Assembly: GCF_000284375.1 (NCBI RefSeq)
Contig: NC_017249.1
Location: 6,751,001 to 6,815,000 of the forward strand
Source of the DNA: Bradyrhizobium japonicum USDA 6
Lineage (GTDB): Bacteria; Pseudomonadota; Alphaproteobacteria; Rhizobiales; Xanthobacteraceae
DNA: 64,000 nucleotides
Direction of reading: 5' to 3'
Position 1 is the first letter of the stretch; each line of letters starts with the position of its first letter. The notes beneath the pieces are model-generated. The model had not been told where the DNA came from. It worked only from the letters and a program-made list of their open reading frames with translations, and ran no database searches. Positions 1-8,270 of the stretch are shown piece by piece. A program made the position numbers and the translations under genes.

Positions 1-228
1 ACCGTTGCGCATGGGGGGTGTGCTGACAATCGAGCTCGCGGCAGATCGCGGCCAAGGTCGAGAAGCGCATCGCCCTCGCCTTGCCCCGCCGGCTTCGGTG
101 CCCCCCCGTTTATCTGCGATGCCATGTCGGATCGGCGGCATCCCGGTCGTCCTTGAGACATGAATGGGCCGTAGACGCCAAGGTCGGGCCCATCAATGCA
201 AGAGATCAATGGAAGAGGATGAAGGAAC

Positions 229-672
229 ATGCCCAGCACTGTACGTCTGCACCGCGTTCTCTCGACCAGTCCGGAGAAAGTCTATCGCGCCTTCCTCGAG
301 GCGGATGCGCTGGCGAAATGGCTTCCGCCGAACGGCTTTACCTGCACCGTCCATCACCTCGAGCCCAAGGTCGGGGGCACGTTCAAGATGTCGTTCCGGA
401 ATTTCACGACGGGCAACAGCCACGCCTTCGGCGGCGAATATCTCGAGCTCGTCGCGGGCCAACGTCTCCGCTACACCGACAAATTCGACGACCCCAATCT
501 GCCTGGCGTGATCGAGGTGACCGTGATCCTGAAGAAGGTCTCGGTCGGCACCGAGGTGGACATCACCCAGGCCGGCATCCCTGACGTGATTCCGCCGGAA
601 GCCTGCTATCTCGGCTGGCAGGAATCACTGCGCAACCTCGCAAGGCTCGTGGAGCCGGAGATCAATCAGTAA
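229..672 (+). CDS. SRPBCC (AHSA1/START-like) domain protein
   Basis: A 147-residue single-domain protein. The N-terminal pattern of a short strand followed by SPEKVYRAFLEADALAKW and a later VGGTFKMSFRNF segment is typical of the AHSA1-type SRPBCC fold, a helix-grip fold with a hydrophobic ligand cavity. Family members act as Hsp90 co-chaperone-like proteins, as toxin or solvent-stress proteins, or as partners of ArsR regulators, so the ligand and role are unknown here. The start is chosen because GAAGGA sits a few bases upstream of the ATG. There is no signal peptide, so it should be cytoplasmic. It stands alone; the 228 bases before it hold no gene I can support. Confidence 0.85.
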   Translation: MPSTVRLHRVLSTSPEKVYRAFLEADALAKWLPPNGFTCTVHHLEPKVGGTFKMSFRNFTTGNSHAFGGEYLELVAGQRLRYTDKFDDPNLPGVIEVTVILKKVSVGTEVDITQAGIPDVIPPEACYLGWQESLRNLARLVEPEINQ

Positions 673-729
673 CCTAAAGCCACCATCCGCGGGCGATCTG
701 TTCGATCCGAGGCGCGGATCCACCCACGT

Positions 730-803
730 CATTGCGAGCGCAGCGAAGCAATCCAGAGTCCCTCCGCAGAACCATTCTGGATTGCTTCGCTGCGCTCGCA
801 ATG
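730..803. repeat. Palindromic intergenic repeat (CATTGCGAGCG type)
   Basis: Two near-perfect inverted arms, CATTGCGAGCGCAGCGAAGC and its complement, enclose a short loop and would form a long hairpin between convergent genes. A related copy lies at 53749-53823. Elements of this look are scattered through Bradyrhizobium intergenic DNA. It may also end transcription of the flanking genes. Confidence 0.75.
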
Positions 804-914
804 ACGGAGAATGAGGAACCCTCCGAGAGAATAACTCACATCGAACCTGCGGATATCTGCAGGGTCGCATTGAACTGCGGCTGCCAACGATGCAGATCTG
901 ATTGCGAACGACTG

Positions 915-2243
915 TTACGCGCTCTTCGGCATAATCCCACCGCTTGCGGTCCATCGATCCGGATCGGGGCTGTGTCCGATCAGCGCGAGGCCGTAGGCGA
1001 TCGACTCGAACTGATCGCCCGACATCAGCCGCTCGTTGCCGAACCGGTCGGCGAACAGCTTTCGCACCGCCGGCACGAACGAGGTCCCGCCGGTCAAAAA
1101 CACCTTCTCCACCTCGCGCGCGGTGATGCCGGCCTCGCCCAGCACCTTGTCGACGGTGGCGCCCAATCTGGCGATGTCGTCGGCGATCCAGGCGTTGAAG
1201 TTCTTTCGCGTGATGGTCGAGCCGATATCGACCCCGCCGCCTTTGAAGCGGAATTCCACCTGATCCCGCGCCGACAGCGCCACCTTGGCGTCGGACACCG
1301 CGCGGTACAGCGAGAAGCCGAGGTCGAGATCGACGATGGAGATGAAGTCCTCGAGCAGAGCGGGCTTCAGCGCGGTGCGCGCAAGCTCGCGGAGCTCGCG
1401 CAGATCGCCATTGCTCTTCATCATCGCGAGCTGATGCCAGCGCGCGAGGTTGGTGTAGTGGCCGGTTGGGATCGGCAGCACCTTGTCGAACGAGCGGAAG
1501 CTGGACCCCTTGCCCAGCCGCGGCGAGACGACGTGGTCGACGATGCGGTAGTCGAACGTGTCGCCTGCGATGCCGATGCCGGCGTGTCCAAGCGGCTCGG
1601 CACGCAAGGCACCGCCCACGCGCGAGAAACGCATCACCGAGAAATCGCTGGTGCCGCCGCCGAAATCCGCAACCAGGACGGTGGCGTCACGCTCCAGCCG
1701 GCGGGCGAAGGAGAACGCGGCGCCCACGGGCTCGTAGACATAGCGCGCGTGGCCGGCGCCCAGGCGTTCGAACGCGGCCCGATAGCGCTGCATCGCCAGC
1801 GCCTCGTCGGGATTGCCACCGGCGAAGCGCACCGGGCGGCCGACCGTAATGGTTGACGTCTCGAAGCCGAACCTGTCCCCGCCGTGGCGCGCCAGCGTGC
1901 GCAGGAATGCCGCCAGAATATCCTCGAACTTGTAGCGCTGCCGGAACACCTGCGTGGTGTTGAAGCTGCTGCTCGCTGCGAAGGTCTTGAACGACTGGAG
2001 GAAGCGGTAGACGTGGCGGCCTTCAAGGAACTGCTCGATCGCCCACGGGCCGCCCTCGGCCTGGGCTCCGGCTCCCGGCCGGTCCTCCCAGAAGCACAGG
2101 GCCGACACGAAGACGCTGTGCCGGTGTCCGCCATGGTCGAAGCGGATGGCCTCGACCCGGCGGTCGTCCGCCGCGAGGGCAACGACCGTATTGCTGGTCC
2201 CAAAATCGATGCCGATCGAGACGGCGGCCGAGGCGCTCGACAT
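915..2243 (-). CDS. Hsp70-family protein (YegD-like)
   Basis: A 442-residue actin-fold ATPase of the Hsp70 superfamily. It carries the phosphate-1 loop IGIDFGTSNTVVALA near the start, the phosphate-2 loop VADFGGGTSDFSVM in the middle and the adenosine motif VFLTGGTSFVPAVRKLF near the C-terminus. It is much shorter than DnaK (about 630 residues) and lacks the C-terminal lid and most of the substrate domain, matching YegD-type proteins. The reading frame stays open about 30 codons further upstream, but the family begins right before the first loop, so the ATG at 2243 is preferred. The client is unknown. It is transcribed away from the transporter region. Confidence 0.88.
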   Translation of the reverse strand: MSSASAAVSIGIDFGTSNTVVALAADDRRVEAIRFDHGGHRHSVFVSALCFWEDRPGAGAQAEGGPWAIEQFLEGRHVYRFLQSFKTFAASSSFNTTQVFRQRYKFEDILAAFLRTLARHGGDRFGFETSTITVGRPVRFAGGNPDEALAMQRYRAAFERLGAGHARYVYEPVGAAFSFARRLERDATVLVADFGGGTSDFSVMRFSRVGGALRAEPLGHAGIGIAGDTFDYRIVDHVVSPRLGKGSSFRSFDKVLPIPTGHYTNLARWHQLAMMKSNGDLRELRELARTALKPALLEDFISIVDLDLGFSLYRAVSDAKVALSARDQVEFRFKGGGVDIGSTITRKNFNAWIADDIARLGATVDKVLGEAGITAREVEKVFLTGGTSFVPAVRKLFADRFGNERLMSGDQFESIAYGLALIGHSPDPDRWTASGGIMPKSA

Positions 2244-2451
2244 GAACCACTCTGACAGTTGGTTGGAAGGGGGCAGACCACTAACGGCTTTGACCGGCCC
2301 TGCCAAGGCCCGGATCCTCACGATTTCCGTCAAAATCCGCTCAAATGCGCGGCTTCAGCAGCCGTTTTGCAATTTTCAGCCCGGGACGGCCCCTTTAACG
2401 CATCATTATGCTGCAATGCGGGATAGCACATGCTGCTATGCAATGGCATGC

Positions 2452-2480
2452 ATAGACAGTGGCATCTGGTATACATAGAT
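2452..2480 (+). promoter_or_regulatory. Promoter with TGGCAT-N5-ATACAT dyad in the spacer (site 1)
   Basis: The dyad TGGCATCTGGTATACAT occupies 2460-2476. It lies between a weak -35 (ATAGAC, 2452-2457) and a good -10 (ATAGAT, 2475-2480) 17 bases apart. The same arrangement occurs at four other units in this region. It is placed to transcribe the small gene at 2533. The operator role is inference. Confidence 0.55.
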
Positions 2481-2532
2481 TGCCCTTCGAAATGAGACAG
2501 CAATACTGACTGTCTCGAGAAAGGGAATTCCG

Positions 2533-2669
2533 ATGTCCAAAACCGCTTCCGTCGCGCTCGCCCCTCCGCCTCGCTGCTCGCCCGCTTCCTGGCCGCGGTC
2601 GACCGCTTCCTGATGGCGAGCGCCGAGATTTCGAATCACAACGGCGACCTGCCCCGCTTCGGCCTCTAA
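2533..2669 (+). pseudogene. Small ORF of about 45 codons, apparently frameshifted
   Basis: An ATG at 2533 with a GAAAGGGAATT leader reads MSKTASVALAP and then hits a stop at 2611. One base shift within the C run near 2560-2564 joins it to a second open segment, LLARFLAAVDRFLMASAEIS and onward, ending in GDLPRFGL and a TAA at 2667-2669. The continuous product would be about 45 residues with an amphipathic middle. The unit has a promoter of the shared type 57 bases upstream and a strong terminator about 70 bases downstream, so it looks like a true transcription unit. It could be a recent pseudogene, a sequencing error in a homopolymer, or a programmed shift. No function is known to me. Confidence 0.5.
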
Positions 2670-2735
2670 GACGGAGGTCCCAGCGCAGCCGACACGGCGC
2701 GCGGTTGGCAGATCCCGCAGACGCGACGTTTGATC

Positions 2736-2768
2736 AAATGGCCCCGCATGTCGGGGCCATTTGCTTTT
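2736..2768 (+). terminator. Rho-independent terminator of the small 2533 unit
   Basis: A GC-rich hairpin, AAATGGCCCC pairing with GGGGCCATTT around a short loop, followed by TTGCTTTT. It closes the short unit that starts at the 2452 promoter, before the separate promoter for tctC. Confidence 0.8.
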
Positions 2769-3151
2769 GAGCCTGTCCTTGAATCCGCGGGCCGCTCGCC
2801 GACACAACTGCGACGATTGGTCCGCCGACGTGACCCGCTGATCCAATTGTTTGTCTACTGGCATCTCGCATACCATTCGTTCACCAAGAACGATTGCACC
2901 GTTGAAAGTGCAAGACAGGGGACAGGAACGTTCGAGTGCGCGGCACGCTCGCCGCGACCTTGCCGCGCTCCTCGCCGGAGCCTTAGCCGAAAGGAGCGGA
3001 TGCCGGGCAACGTCCCCGCTCGTAGAGTTTCGTTTGGAACTGCCATGGGAGATCGACCGCACAAGGTGCCCCCAAGCAGGTGAATCGAGATGGGCTGACG
3101 CAAGCCGACAAAGAGCGGCTGCGTTCGAGGTTCGACAGGGAGAGAAGCAAG
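2769..3151. other. Leader region of the tctCBA operon
   Basis: No convincing gene is seen in these roughly 380 bases. The stretch holds the site-2 promoter/operator at 2851-2879 and then a leader of about 270 bases before tctC. I saw no recognised riboswitch or strong hairpin in that leader. Reading frames that cross it look like coincidental opens. Confidence 0.5.
2851..2879 (+). promoter_or_regulatory. Promoter with TGGCAT-N5-ATACCA dyad in the spacer (site 2)
   Basis: The dyad TGGCATCTCGCATACCA is at 2859-2875. A candidate -35 TTGTCT is at 2851-2856 and the position for a -10 is 2874-2879 (CATTCG, weak). Same spacing as the other four sites. It is the only promoter-like signal seen ahead of tctC, 277 bases upstream of its start. 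Confidence 0.5.
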
Positions 3152-4159
3152 ATGAAGCCATTCGTTCTGAATGTCGCCTTGGCGGCAATCGCGATGTCGT
3201 GCGCCAGCAGCACCGCAAGCGTTGCTGCCTGGGAGCCGGTCCGTCCGGTCGAGTTCATCGTGCCCGCAGGCACCGGCGGCGGCGCCGATCAGATGGCGCG
3301 CACCATCCAGGGCATCGTCACCAAGCACAATCTGATGAAGCAGCCGCTGGTCGTCATCAACAAGGCCGGCGGCGCGGGCGGCGAAGGCTTCCTCGACGTA
3401 AAGACGTCGACGAACAACCCCCACAAGATCATCATCACGCTGTCGAACCTGTTCACGACGCCGCTGGCGACGGGGATTCCCTTCAACTGGAAGGACCTGA
3501 CCCCGGTCGCAATGCTGGCGCTCGACGAGTTCGTGCTCTGGGTGAACGCCGAGAAGCCGTACAACAGCGTCAAGGACTACGTCGACGCCACCAAGAAGGC
3601 GCCGAGCGGCTCGTTCAAGATGGGCGGCACCGGCTCGAAGCAGGAAGACCAGATCATCACGGTCGGCATCGAGAAGGTGATCGACGCGAAGTTCACCTAC
3701 ATCCCCTACAAGGGCGGCGGCGAAGTCGCGGTGCAGCTCGTCGGCAATCACGTCGATTCAACCGTCAACAATCCGATCGAGGCGGTGGCGCAATGGCGCG
3801 GCGGTAAGCTCCGTCCGCTTTGCGTCTTCGACGCCCAGCCGATGGCCTATGACGAGCCGATCGCCGACGGCAAGGCCTGGAAGGACATTCCGACCTGCAA
3901 GTCGCAGGGCCTTGCGATGGAATATCTCATGCTGCGCGGCATCTTCATGTCGCCCAAGGCGACGAAGGACCAGATCGAATATTACGTCGAGCTGTTCAAG
4001 AAGGTCCGCGCCACGCCGGAATGGCAGGAGTTCATGAAGAGCGGCGCCTTCAACACGACGTTCCTCGCCGGAGCCGATTACGCCAAGTGGATCGAGGCGG
4101 AGGAGAAGCGCCACGAGGGCCTGATGAAGGAAGCCGGCTTCCTCGCATCGGGGAACTGA
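3152..4159 (+). CDS. tctC: Tripartite tricarboxylate transporter substrate-binding protein
   Basis: A 335-residue periplasmic binding protein of the Bug/TctC family. A signal peptide (MKPFVLNVALAAIAMSCASS, cleaved near residue 25) is followed by the family signature RPVEFIVPAGTGGGADQMAR. It would capture a carboxylate in the periplasm and hand it to the TctB/TctA membrane parts. The start was moved downstream from a longer open frame because the ATG at 3152 begins the signal peptide and has GGGAGAG before it. tctB follows after 87 bases. Bug proteins bind many carboxylates, so citrate cannot be assumed. Nearby oxalate/formate-type transporters make a small dicarboxylate or related acid plausible (inference). 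Confidence 0.9.
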   Translation: MKPFVLNVALAAIAMSCASSTASVAAWEPVRPVEFIVPAGTGGGADQMARTIQGIVTKHNLMKQPLVVINKAGGAGGEGFLDVKTSTNNPHKIIITLSNLFTTPLATGIPFNWKDLTPVAMLALDEFVLWVNAEKPYNSVKDYVDATKKAPSGSFKMGGTGSKQEDQIITVGIEKVIDAKFTYIPYKGGGEVAVQLVGNHVDSTVNNPIEAVAQWRGGKLRPLCVFDAQPMAYDEPIADGKAWKDIPTCKSQGLAMEYLMLRGIFMSPKATKDQIEYYVELFKKVRATPEWQEFMKSGAFNTTFLAGADYAKWIEAEEKRHEGLMKEAGFLASGN

Positions 4160-4246
4160 GCCGCGACATCGACGACGGCCGAGGACGCTTGCCGTCCTCC
4201 CGTTTGCCGCGACCGCACACGACTTGCGATTCCGCCTGGAGGTCCC

Positions 4247-4744
4247 ATGACTGAACGATCCGGATCCGACTCTGGCCCGGCACACAAGACGCTGGAAATC
4301 GGCATGGCGCTGCTGATCGGCGTCTTCGGCCTGGTCGTGATCTTCGGCAGCATCAAGGCCGGTATCAACTGGGGCGCGGAGGGCCCGCGCGCCGGCTTCT
4401 TCCCCTTCTATGTCGGCGCGGCCATCGTCGGCGCAAGCGCCATCAACCTCTGGAGCGCGCTGCGCGAGGACGATGGCCGGCTGTTCGCCGAATGGGGACA
4501 GCTTCGCCAGGTCATGAGCGTCGTGGTGCCGACCGCGATCTATGTCGGCTCGATGCCTTTCATCGGCCTCTACGTGGCGTCGATGGTGTTCATCGCATGG
4601 TTCATGCGCTGGCTCGGCGGCTATCGCTGGCTGACGGTCGCAGCCGTGGCGATCGGCATGCCGGTCGTGACCTATCTCGTTTTCGAACGATGGTTCCTGG
4701 TCCCGCTTCCCAAGGGGCCGCTCGAGGAATGGCTCGGTTTGTAA
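4247..4744 (+). CDS. tctB: Tripartite tricarboxylate transporter small membrane subunit TctB
   Basis: A 165-residue membrane protein with four predicted helices (about residues 14-36, 45-64, 86-104 and 110-150), the usual size and layout of TctB. The GPRAGFFPFYVGAAI segment after the first helix is typical of the family. It forms the membrane complex with TctA and couples substrate uptake to an ion gradient. The ATG follows a GGAGGT. It lies between tctC and tctA in the standard gene order. Confidence 0.9.
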   Translation: MTERSGSDSGPAHKTLEIGMALLIGVFGLVVIFGSIKAGINWGAEGPRAGFFPFYVGAAIVGASAINLWSALREDDGRLFAEWGQLRQVMSVVVPTAIYVGSMPFIGLYVASMVFIAWFMRWLGGYRWLTVAAVAIGMPVVTYLVFERWFLVPLPKGPLEEWLGL

Positions 4745-4787
4745 GAAGCCGCGCATTGATTCAATTGCTGTTGCAGGACGTCTTGAT

Positions 4788-6287
4788 ATGGAAGAGTTGG
4801 CCAATCTGTTTCACGGCTTCGCGGTCGCCCTGCAGCCCTACAACATCATGCTGATGATCATCGGCATCACGCTCGGGGTCATCATCGGCGTGCTGCCGGG
4901 TCTCGGCGGCGCCAACGGCGTGGCTATCCTGCTTCCGCTGACCTTCAGCATGCCGCCGACATCGGCGATCATCATGCTGTCCTGCATCTATTGGGGCGCA
5001 TTGTTCGGCGGTGCCATCACCTCGATCCTGTTCAACATCCCCGGCGAGCCATGGTCGGTGGCGACCACCTTCGACGGTTATCCGATGGCGCAGCAGGGCA
5101 AGCCCGGCGAAGCGCTGACGGCCGCTTTCACCTCCTCCTTCGTCGGCGCGCTGTTCGCCGTCATCATGATCACGCTGGTTGCGCCGCTGGTCGCGGGCTT
5201 TGCGTTGAGATTTGGTCCGGCGGAGAAGTTCGCGGTGTATTTCCTCGCCTTCTGCAGCTTCGTGGGCCTCAGCAAGGAGCCGCCGTTCAAGACCATCGCG
5301 GCGATGATGATGGGCTTTGCGCTCGCGGCGGTTGGCCTCGATTCGATCACGGGGCAATTGCGGCTGACCTTCGGCGTCACCGAGCTGCTCAACGGCTTCG
5401 ACTTCCTGATTGCGGTGATCGGCCTGTTCGGGATCGGCGAGATCCTGCTGACCATGGAGGAAGGCTTGGCCTTCCGCGGCGGCAATGCCAGCATCAACCT
5501 CCGCGTCGTGCTGCAGACCTGGCGGGAGCTGCCCAGCTACTGGATGACCTCGCTGCGCTCCTGCCTGATCGGATGCTGGATGGGCGTCACGCCCGCCGGC
5601 GCGACGCCGGCCTCCTTCATGAGCTACGGCATCGCCAAGCGGCTGGCACGACGCGGCAACAATTTTGGCAAAGGCGAGATCGAGGGCGTGATTGCGCCGG
5701 AGACGGCCGCCCACGCCGCCGGCACCTCGGCGCTGCTGCCGATGCTCTCGCTCGGCGTGCCCGGCTCGCCGACCGCCGCGGTACTGCTCGGCGGACTATT
5801 GATCTGGGGCCTGCAGCCCGGTCCGATGCTGTTCGTCGAGCAGAAGGAATTCGTCTGGGGCCTGATCGCCTCGATGTATCTCGGCAATCTCGCCGGCCTC
5901 ATCGTCGTGCTCACCTGCGTGCCTCTCTTCGCCGCGATCCTGCGCGTGCCCTTCGGCATCATCGCGCCGCTGATCCTGGTGCTGTGCGCGATCGGCGCCT
6001 ATTCGGTGCACAACAGCACCTTCGACGTGATGCTGATGCTGGTGTTCGGCGTGCTCGGCTATCTCCTGAAGAAGTGCAACTACCCGCTCGCGCCCCTGGT
6101 GCTCGCCATCGTGCTCGGCGACAAGGCGGAGGAAGCCTTCCGGCAATCGCTGCTGGGATCGCAGGGGTCGCTCGGCGTGTTCTTCTCCAACGGCCTCGTC
6201 AGCACGATCATGGCGCTCGGTCTCGTCGCCCTGTTCTGGTCCGCGATCCAGGAAGGCTACAGCCGGTTGCGCACGTCGATGGCGTGA
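4788..6287 (+). CDS. tctA: Tripartite tricarboxylate transporter large permease TctA
   Basis: A 499-residue integral membrane protein with about 12 helices, the full family length. It shows the TctA signatures GVIIGVLPGLGGANGVAILLP near residues 27-47 and LGVPGSPTAAVLLGGLLIWG near residues 322-342, two repeats that form the transport path. It completes the tctCBA operon, 43 bases after tctB. No terminator is obvious right after it. Confidence 0.93.
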   Translation: MEELANLFHGFAVALQPYNIMLMIIGITLGVIIGVLPGLGGANGVAILLPLTFSMPPTSAIIMLSCIYWGALFGGAITSILFNIPGEPWSVATTFDGYPMAQQGKPGEALTAAFTSSFVGALFAVIMITLVAPLVAGFALRFGPAEKFAVYFLAFCSFVGLSKEPPFKTIAAMMMGFALAAVGLDSITGQLRLTFGVTELLNGFDFLIAVIGLFGIGEILLTMEEGLAFRGGNASINLRVVLQTWRELPSYWMTSLRSCLIGCWMGVTPAGATPASFMSYGIAKRLARRGNNFGKGEIEGVIAPETAAHAAGTSALLPMLSLGVPGSPTAAVLLGGLLIWGLQPGPMLFVEQKEFVWGLIASMYLGNLAGLIVVLTCVPLFAAILRVPFGIIAPLILVLCAIGAYSVHNSTFDVMLMLVFGVLGYLLKKCNYPLAPLVLAIVLGDKAEEAFRQSLLGSQGSLGVFFSNGLVSTIMALGLVALFWSAIQEGYSRLRTSMA

Positions 6288-6714
6288 CCCGCGCGGCCTG
6301 CGTCAGGCTGCCGCGAGAGTCGCGTCAAATCCGCCGCACCCCCGACTTCTGGAATAAGGAATTCCAGGAATTACGCGCTCACCGGCGGTCGCGCGCCGAT
6401 GCGCGCGGGCGGCGCACGCCGCCGTGCGAACGCTGAAGATCGAGCGCATTCCGGCTTCCCACAGCCTGTTTACAGCCTCGCGCGACAAGAAAGAAATCCC
6501 ACGAAATCAAAGCATTGAGTGCGCACGATCGCTGCTATCGCCGCAACGCCGCTGGAATAGGGGCTTTACAATTTGCCTGCCAAAGCGCATGTGGACTGAT
6601 CCCGCGATATTTCGCCGCACCCTCCAGTCCCCGAGTTGAATCTTGGCATAATGAATACCAAGATGCGGGACAGCGCACGCATAAAAATGATCGGCGCCTT
6701 CGGGAGGGTTTTTT
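6288..6714. other. Intergenic region between tctA and the first OFA transporter
   Basis: No gene is supported in these 427 bases. Two signals stand out. One is a perfect inverted repeat TGGAAT-AAGGA-ATTCCA at 6350-6366, with the same half-site length and spacing as the shared dyad but without flanking promoter elements. The other is the site-3 promoter at 6636-6664. The stretch between them is GC-rich with small chance ORFs. Confidence 0.5.
6636..6664 (+). promoter_or_regulatory. Promoter with TGGCAT-N5-ATACCA dyad in the spacer (site 3)
   Basis: Dyad TGGCATAATGAATACCA at 6644-6660, with -35 TTGAAT (6636-6641) and -10 CAAGAT (6659-6664) 17 bases apart. It would give a transcript start near 6671 and a leader of about 45 bases before the first OFA transporter. 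Confidence 0.6.
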
Positions 6715-8007
6715 ATGACGGACATGGTGCAGTCAACAGTGGCCCCTAGTGCCGCGCGCGTCAGCGATGCCTATCGCTGGACGCAGTTGGCGGTCGGTGT
6801 AGCGGCGATGGTGATGATCGCCAATTATCAGTACGGCTGGACGTTCTTCGTCCCCGACATCCAGAAGAAGTTCGGCTGGGATCGCGCGTCGATCCAGTGG
6901 GCCTTTACGTTGTTCGTGCTGTTCGAGACCTGGCTCGTGCCGGTCGAAGGATGGTTCGTCGACAAATACGGTCCGCGCATCGTCGTGCTGGTCGGCGGCA
7001 TACTCTGCGCCCTCGGCTGGGTGATCAACGCGCAGGCGACCACGCTCAACGGCTACTATCTCGGCATGATCATCGCAGGCATCGGCGCCGGTGGCGTCTA
7101 CGGCACCTGCGTCGGCAATGCGCTGAAATGGTTTCCGGACAAGCGCGGTCTTGCCGCGGGCATCACGGCCGCGGGCTTCGGCGCCGGCTCTGCGCTGACC
7201 GTCGCGCCGATCCAGGCCATGATCAAGGACAGTGGCTTCCAGACCACCTTCCTCTATTTCGGCCTCGGACAAGGCATCATCATCTGCATCCTCGCCTTCT
7301 TCCTGCTCGCGCCGAAAGCAGGCCAGGTGCCGGCCGTGGCGGCGAACGCCAATCTGGTGCAGACACGTCGCAACTACCAGCCGACCGAGGTGCTGCGTCA
7401 GCCGATCTTCTGGCTGATGTACTTCATGTTCGTGATCGTCGGCGCCGGCGGCCTGATGGTGACGGCCAACCTCAAGCCGATCGCGGTCGACTGGAAGGTC
7501 GACAGCGTTCCGGTGACGCTGATGGCGGTAACGATGACGGCGGTGACCTTCGCGGCCACGATCGACCGCGTGCTCAACGGCCTGACGCGTCCGTTCTTCG
7601 GCTGGATCTCCGACATGATCGGCCGCGAGAACACGATGTTCATCGCCTTCGGCATGGAAGGCGTCGGCATCTGGATGCTCTACCTCTGGGGCCACGACCC
7701 GGTCTGGTTCGTGCTGCTGTCGGGCTTCGTGTTCTTCGCCTGGGGTGAGATCTACTCGCTGTTCCCCTCGACCTGCACCGACACGTTCGGCGCCAAGTTC
7801 GCGACCACCAATGCGGGCCTGCTCTACACCGCAAAGGGTACCGCCGCGCTGCTGGTCCCGATCGCCAACTACATGCAGCAATCGTCGGGCACGTGGGACA
7901 GCGTGTTCATCATCGCGGCCGGCGCCAACATCCTGGCTTCGCTGCTGGCGATCATGGTGCTCAAGCCCTGGCGCAAGGTCGTGGTCGCGAAATCGACGGC
8001 CGCCTGA
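6715..8007 (+). CDS. oxlT: Oxalate/formate antiporter-family MFS transporter (copy 1)
   Basis: A 430-residue, 12-helix MFS protein of the OFA family, whose type member OxlT exchanges oxalate for formate across the inner membrane. Family features are YGWTFFVPDIQKKFGW in the first loop, WFVDKYGPR after helix 2, and GTCVGNALKWFPDKRGLAAG in the central loop. GGGAGG precedes the ATG. It is a single-gene unit with its own promoter and terminator. The next gene is a paralogue. The real substrate may be oxalate, formate or another monocarboxylate. The fds formate dehydrogenase 16 kb away supports a C1/C2 acid role. Confidence 0.85.
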   Translation: MTDMVQSTVAPSAARVSDAYRWTQLAVGVAAMVMIANYQYGWTFFVPDIQKKFGWDRASIQWAFTLFVLFETWLVPVEGWFVDKYGPRIVVLVGGILCALGWVINAQATTLNGYYLGMIIAGIGAGGVYGTCVGNALKWFPDKRGLAAGITAAGFGAGSALTVAPIQAMIKDSGFQTTFLYFGLGQGIIICILAFFLLAPKAGQVPAVAANANLVQTRRNYQPTEVLRQPIFWLMYFMFVIVGAGGLMVTANLKPIAVDWKVDSVPVTLMAVTMTAVTFAATIDRVLNGLTRPFFGWISDMIGRENTMFIAFGMEGVGIWMLYLWGHDPVWFVLLSGFVFFAWGEIYSLFPSTCTDTFGAKFATTNAGLLYTAKGTAALLVPIANYMQQSSGTWDSVFIIAAGANILASLLAIMVLKPWRKVVVAKSTAA

Positions 8008-8037
8008 CGCGCTTCACCGCAACTGCTTCAAGCACGA

Positions 8038-8070
8038 CGCCCGGCCTCACGGCCGGGCGTTTTCGTTTTT
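8038..8070 (+). terminator. Rho-independent terminator after OFA copy 1
   Basis: Hairpin CGCCCGGCC-TCAC-GGCCGGGCG followed by TTTTCGTTTTT, about 30 bases past the stop. It separates the two OFA transporter units. Confidence 0.88.
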
Positions 8071-8144
8071 GCAGAACCCGCCTTGGCTACCGCTGACCTG
8101 AAGGGAACCGTGCACTTTTCTTGCGCTGCGTCACAAGATTGGGC

Positions 8145-8173
8145 TTGCCTTCTGGAATATGGTATACCAATGT
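8145..8173 (+). promoter_or_regulatory. Promoter with TGGAAT-N5-ATACCA dyad in the spacer (site 4)
   Basis: Dyad TGGAATATGGTATACCA at 8153-8169, containing the perfect palindrome TGGTATACCA. A -35 TTGCCT is at 8145-8150 and a -10 CAATGT at 8168-8173. The leader to the next gene would be about 90 bases. Confidence 0.58.
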
Positions 8174-8270
8174 CCCCGCCGTGCTTGCGACGATAAGCCA
8201 CAATATTTGCGACACTGGGTCATCTTGCAATCCCAGACCGCAATCAATCAGGCGCGTTGGGAGGTTATTG

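Noticed and set aside
11..163. Short open frame at the left edge (about 50 codons)
   Set aside because: No ribosome site, no recognisable motif and odd amino-acid use; it may be chance or a remnant of an upstream gene outside the window.
732..1856. Long plus-strand open frame opposite the Hsp70-family gene
   Set aside because: It runs through a palindromic repeat and then mirrors the Hsp70 gene in antisense; Arg/Ala/His-rich composition is typical of GC-rich shadow frames.
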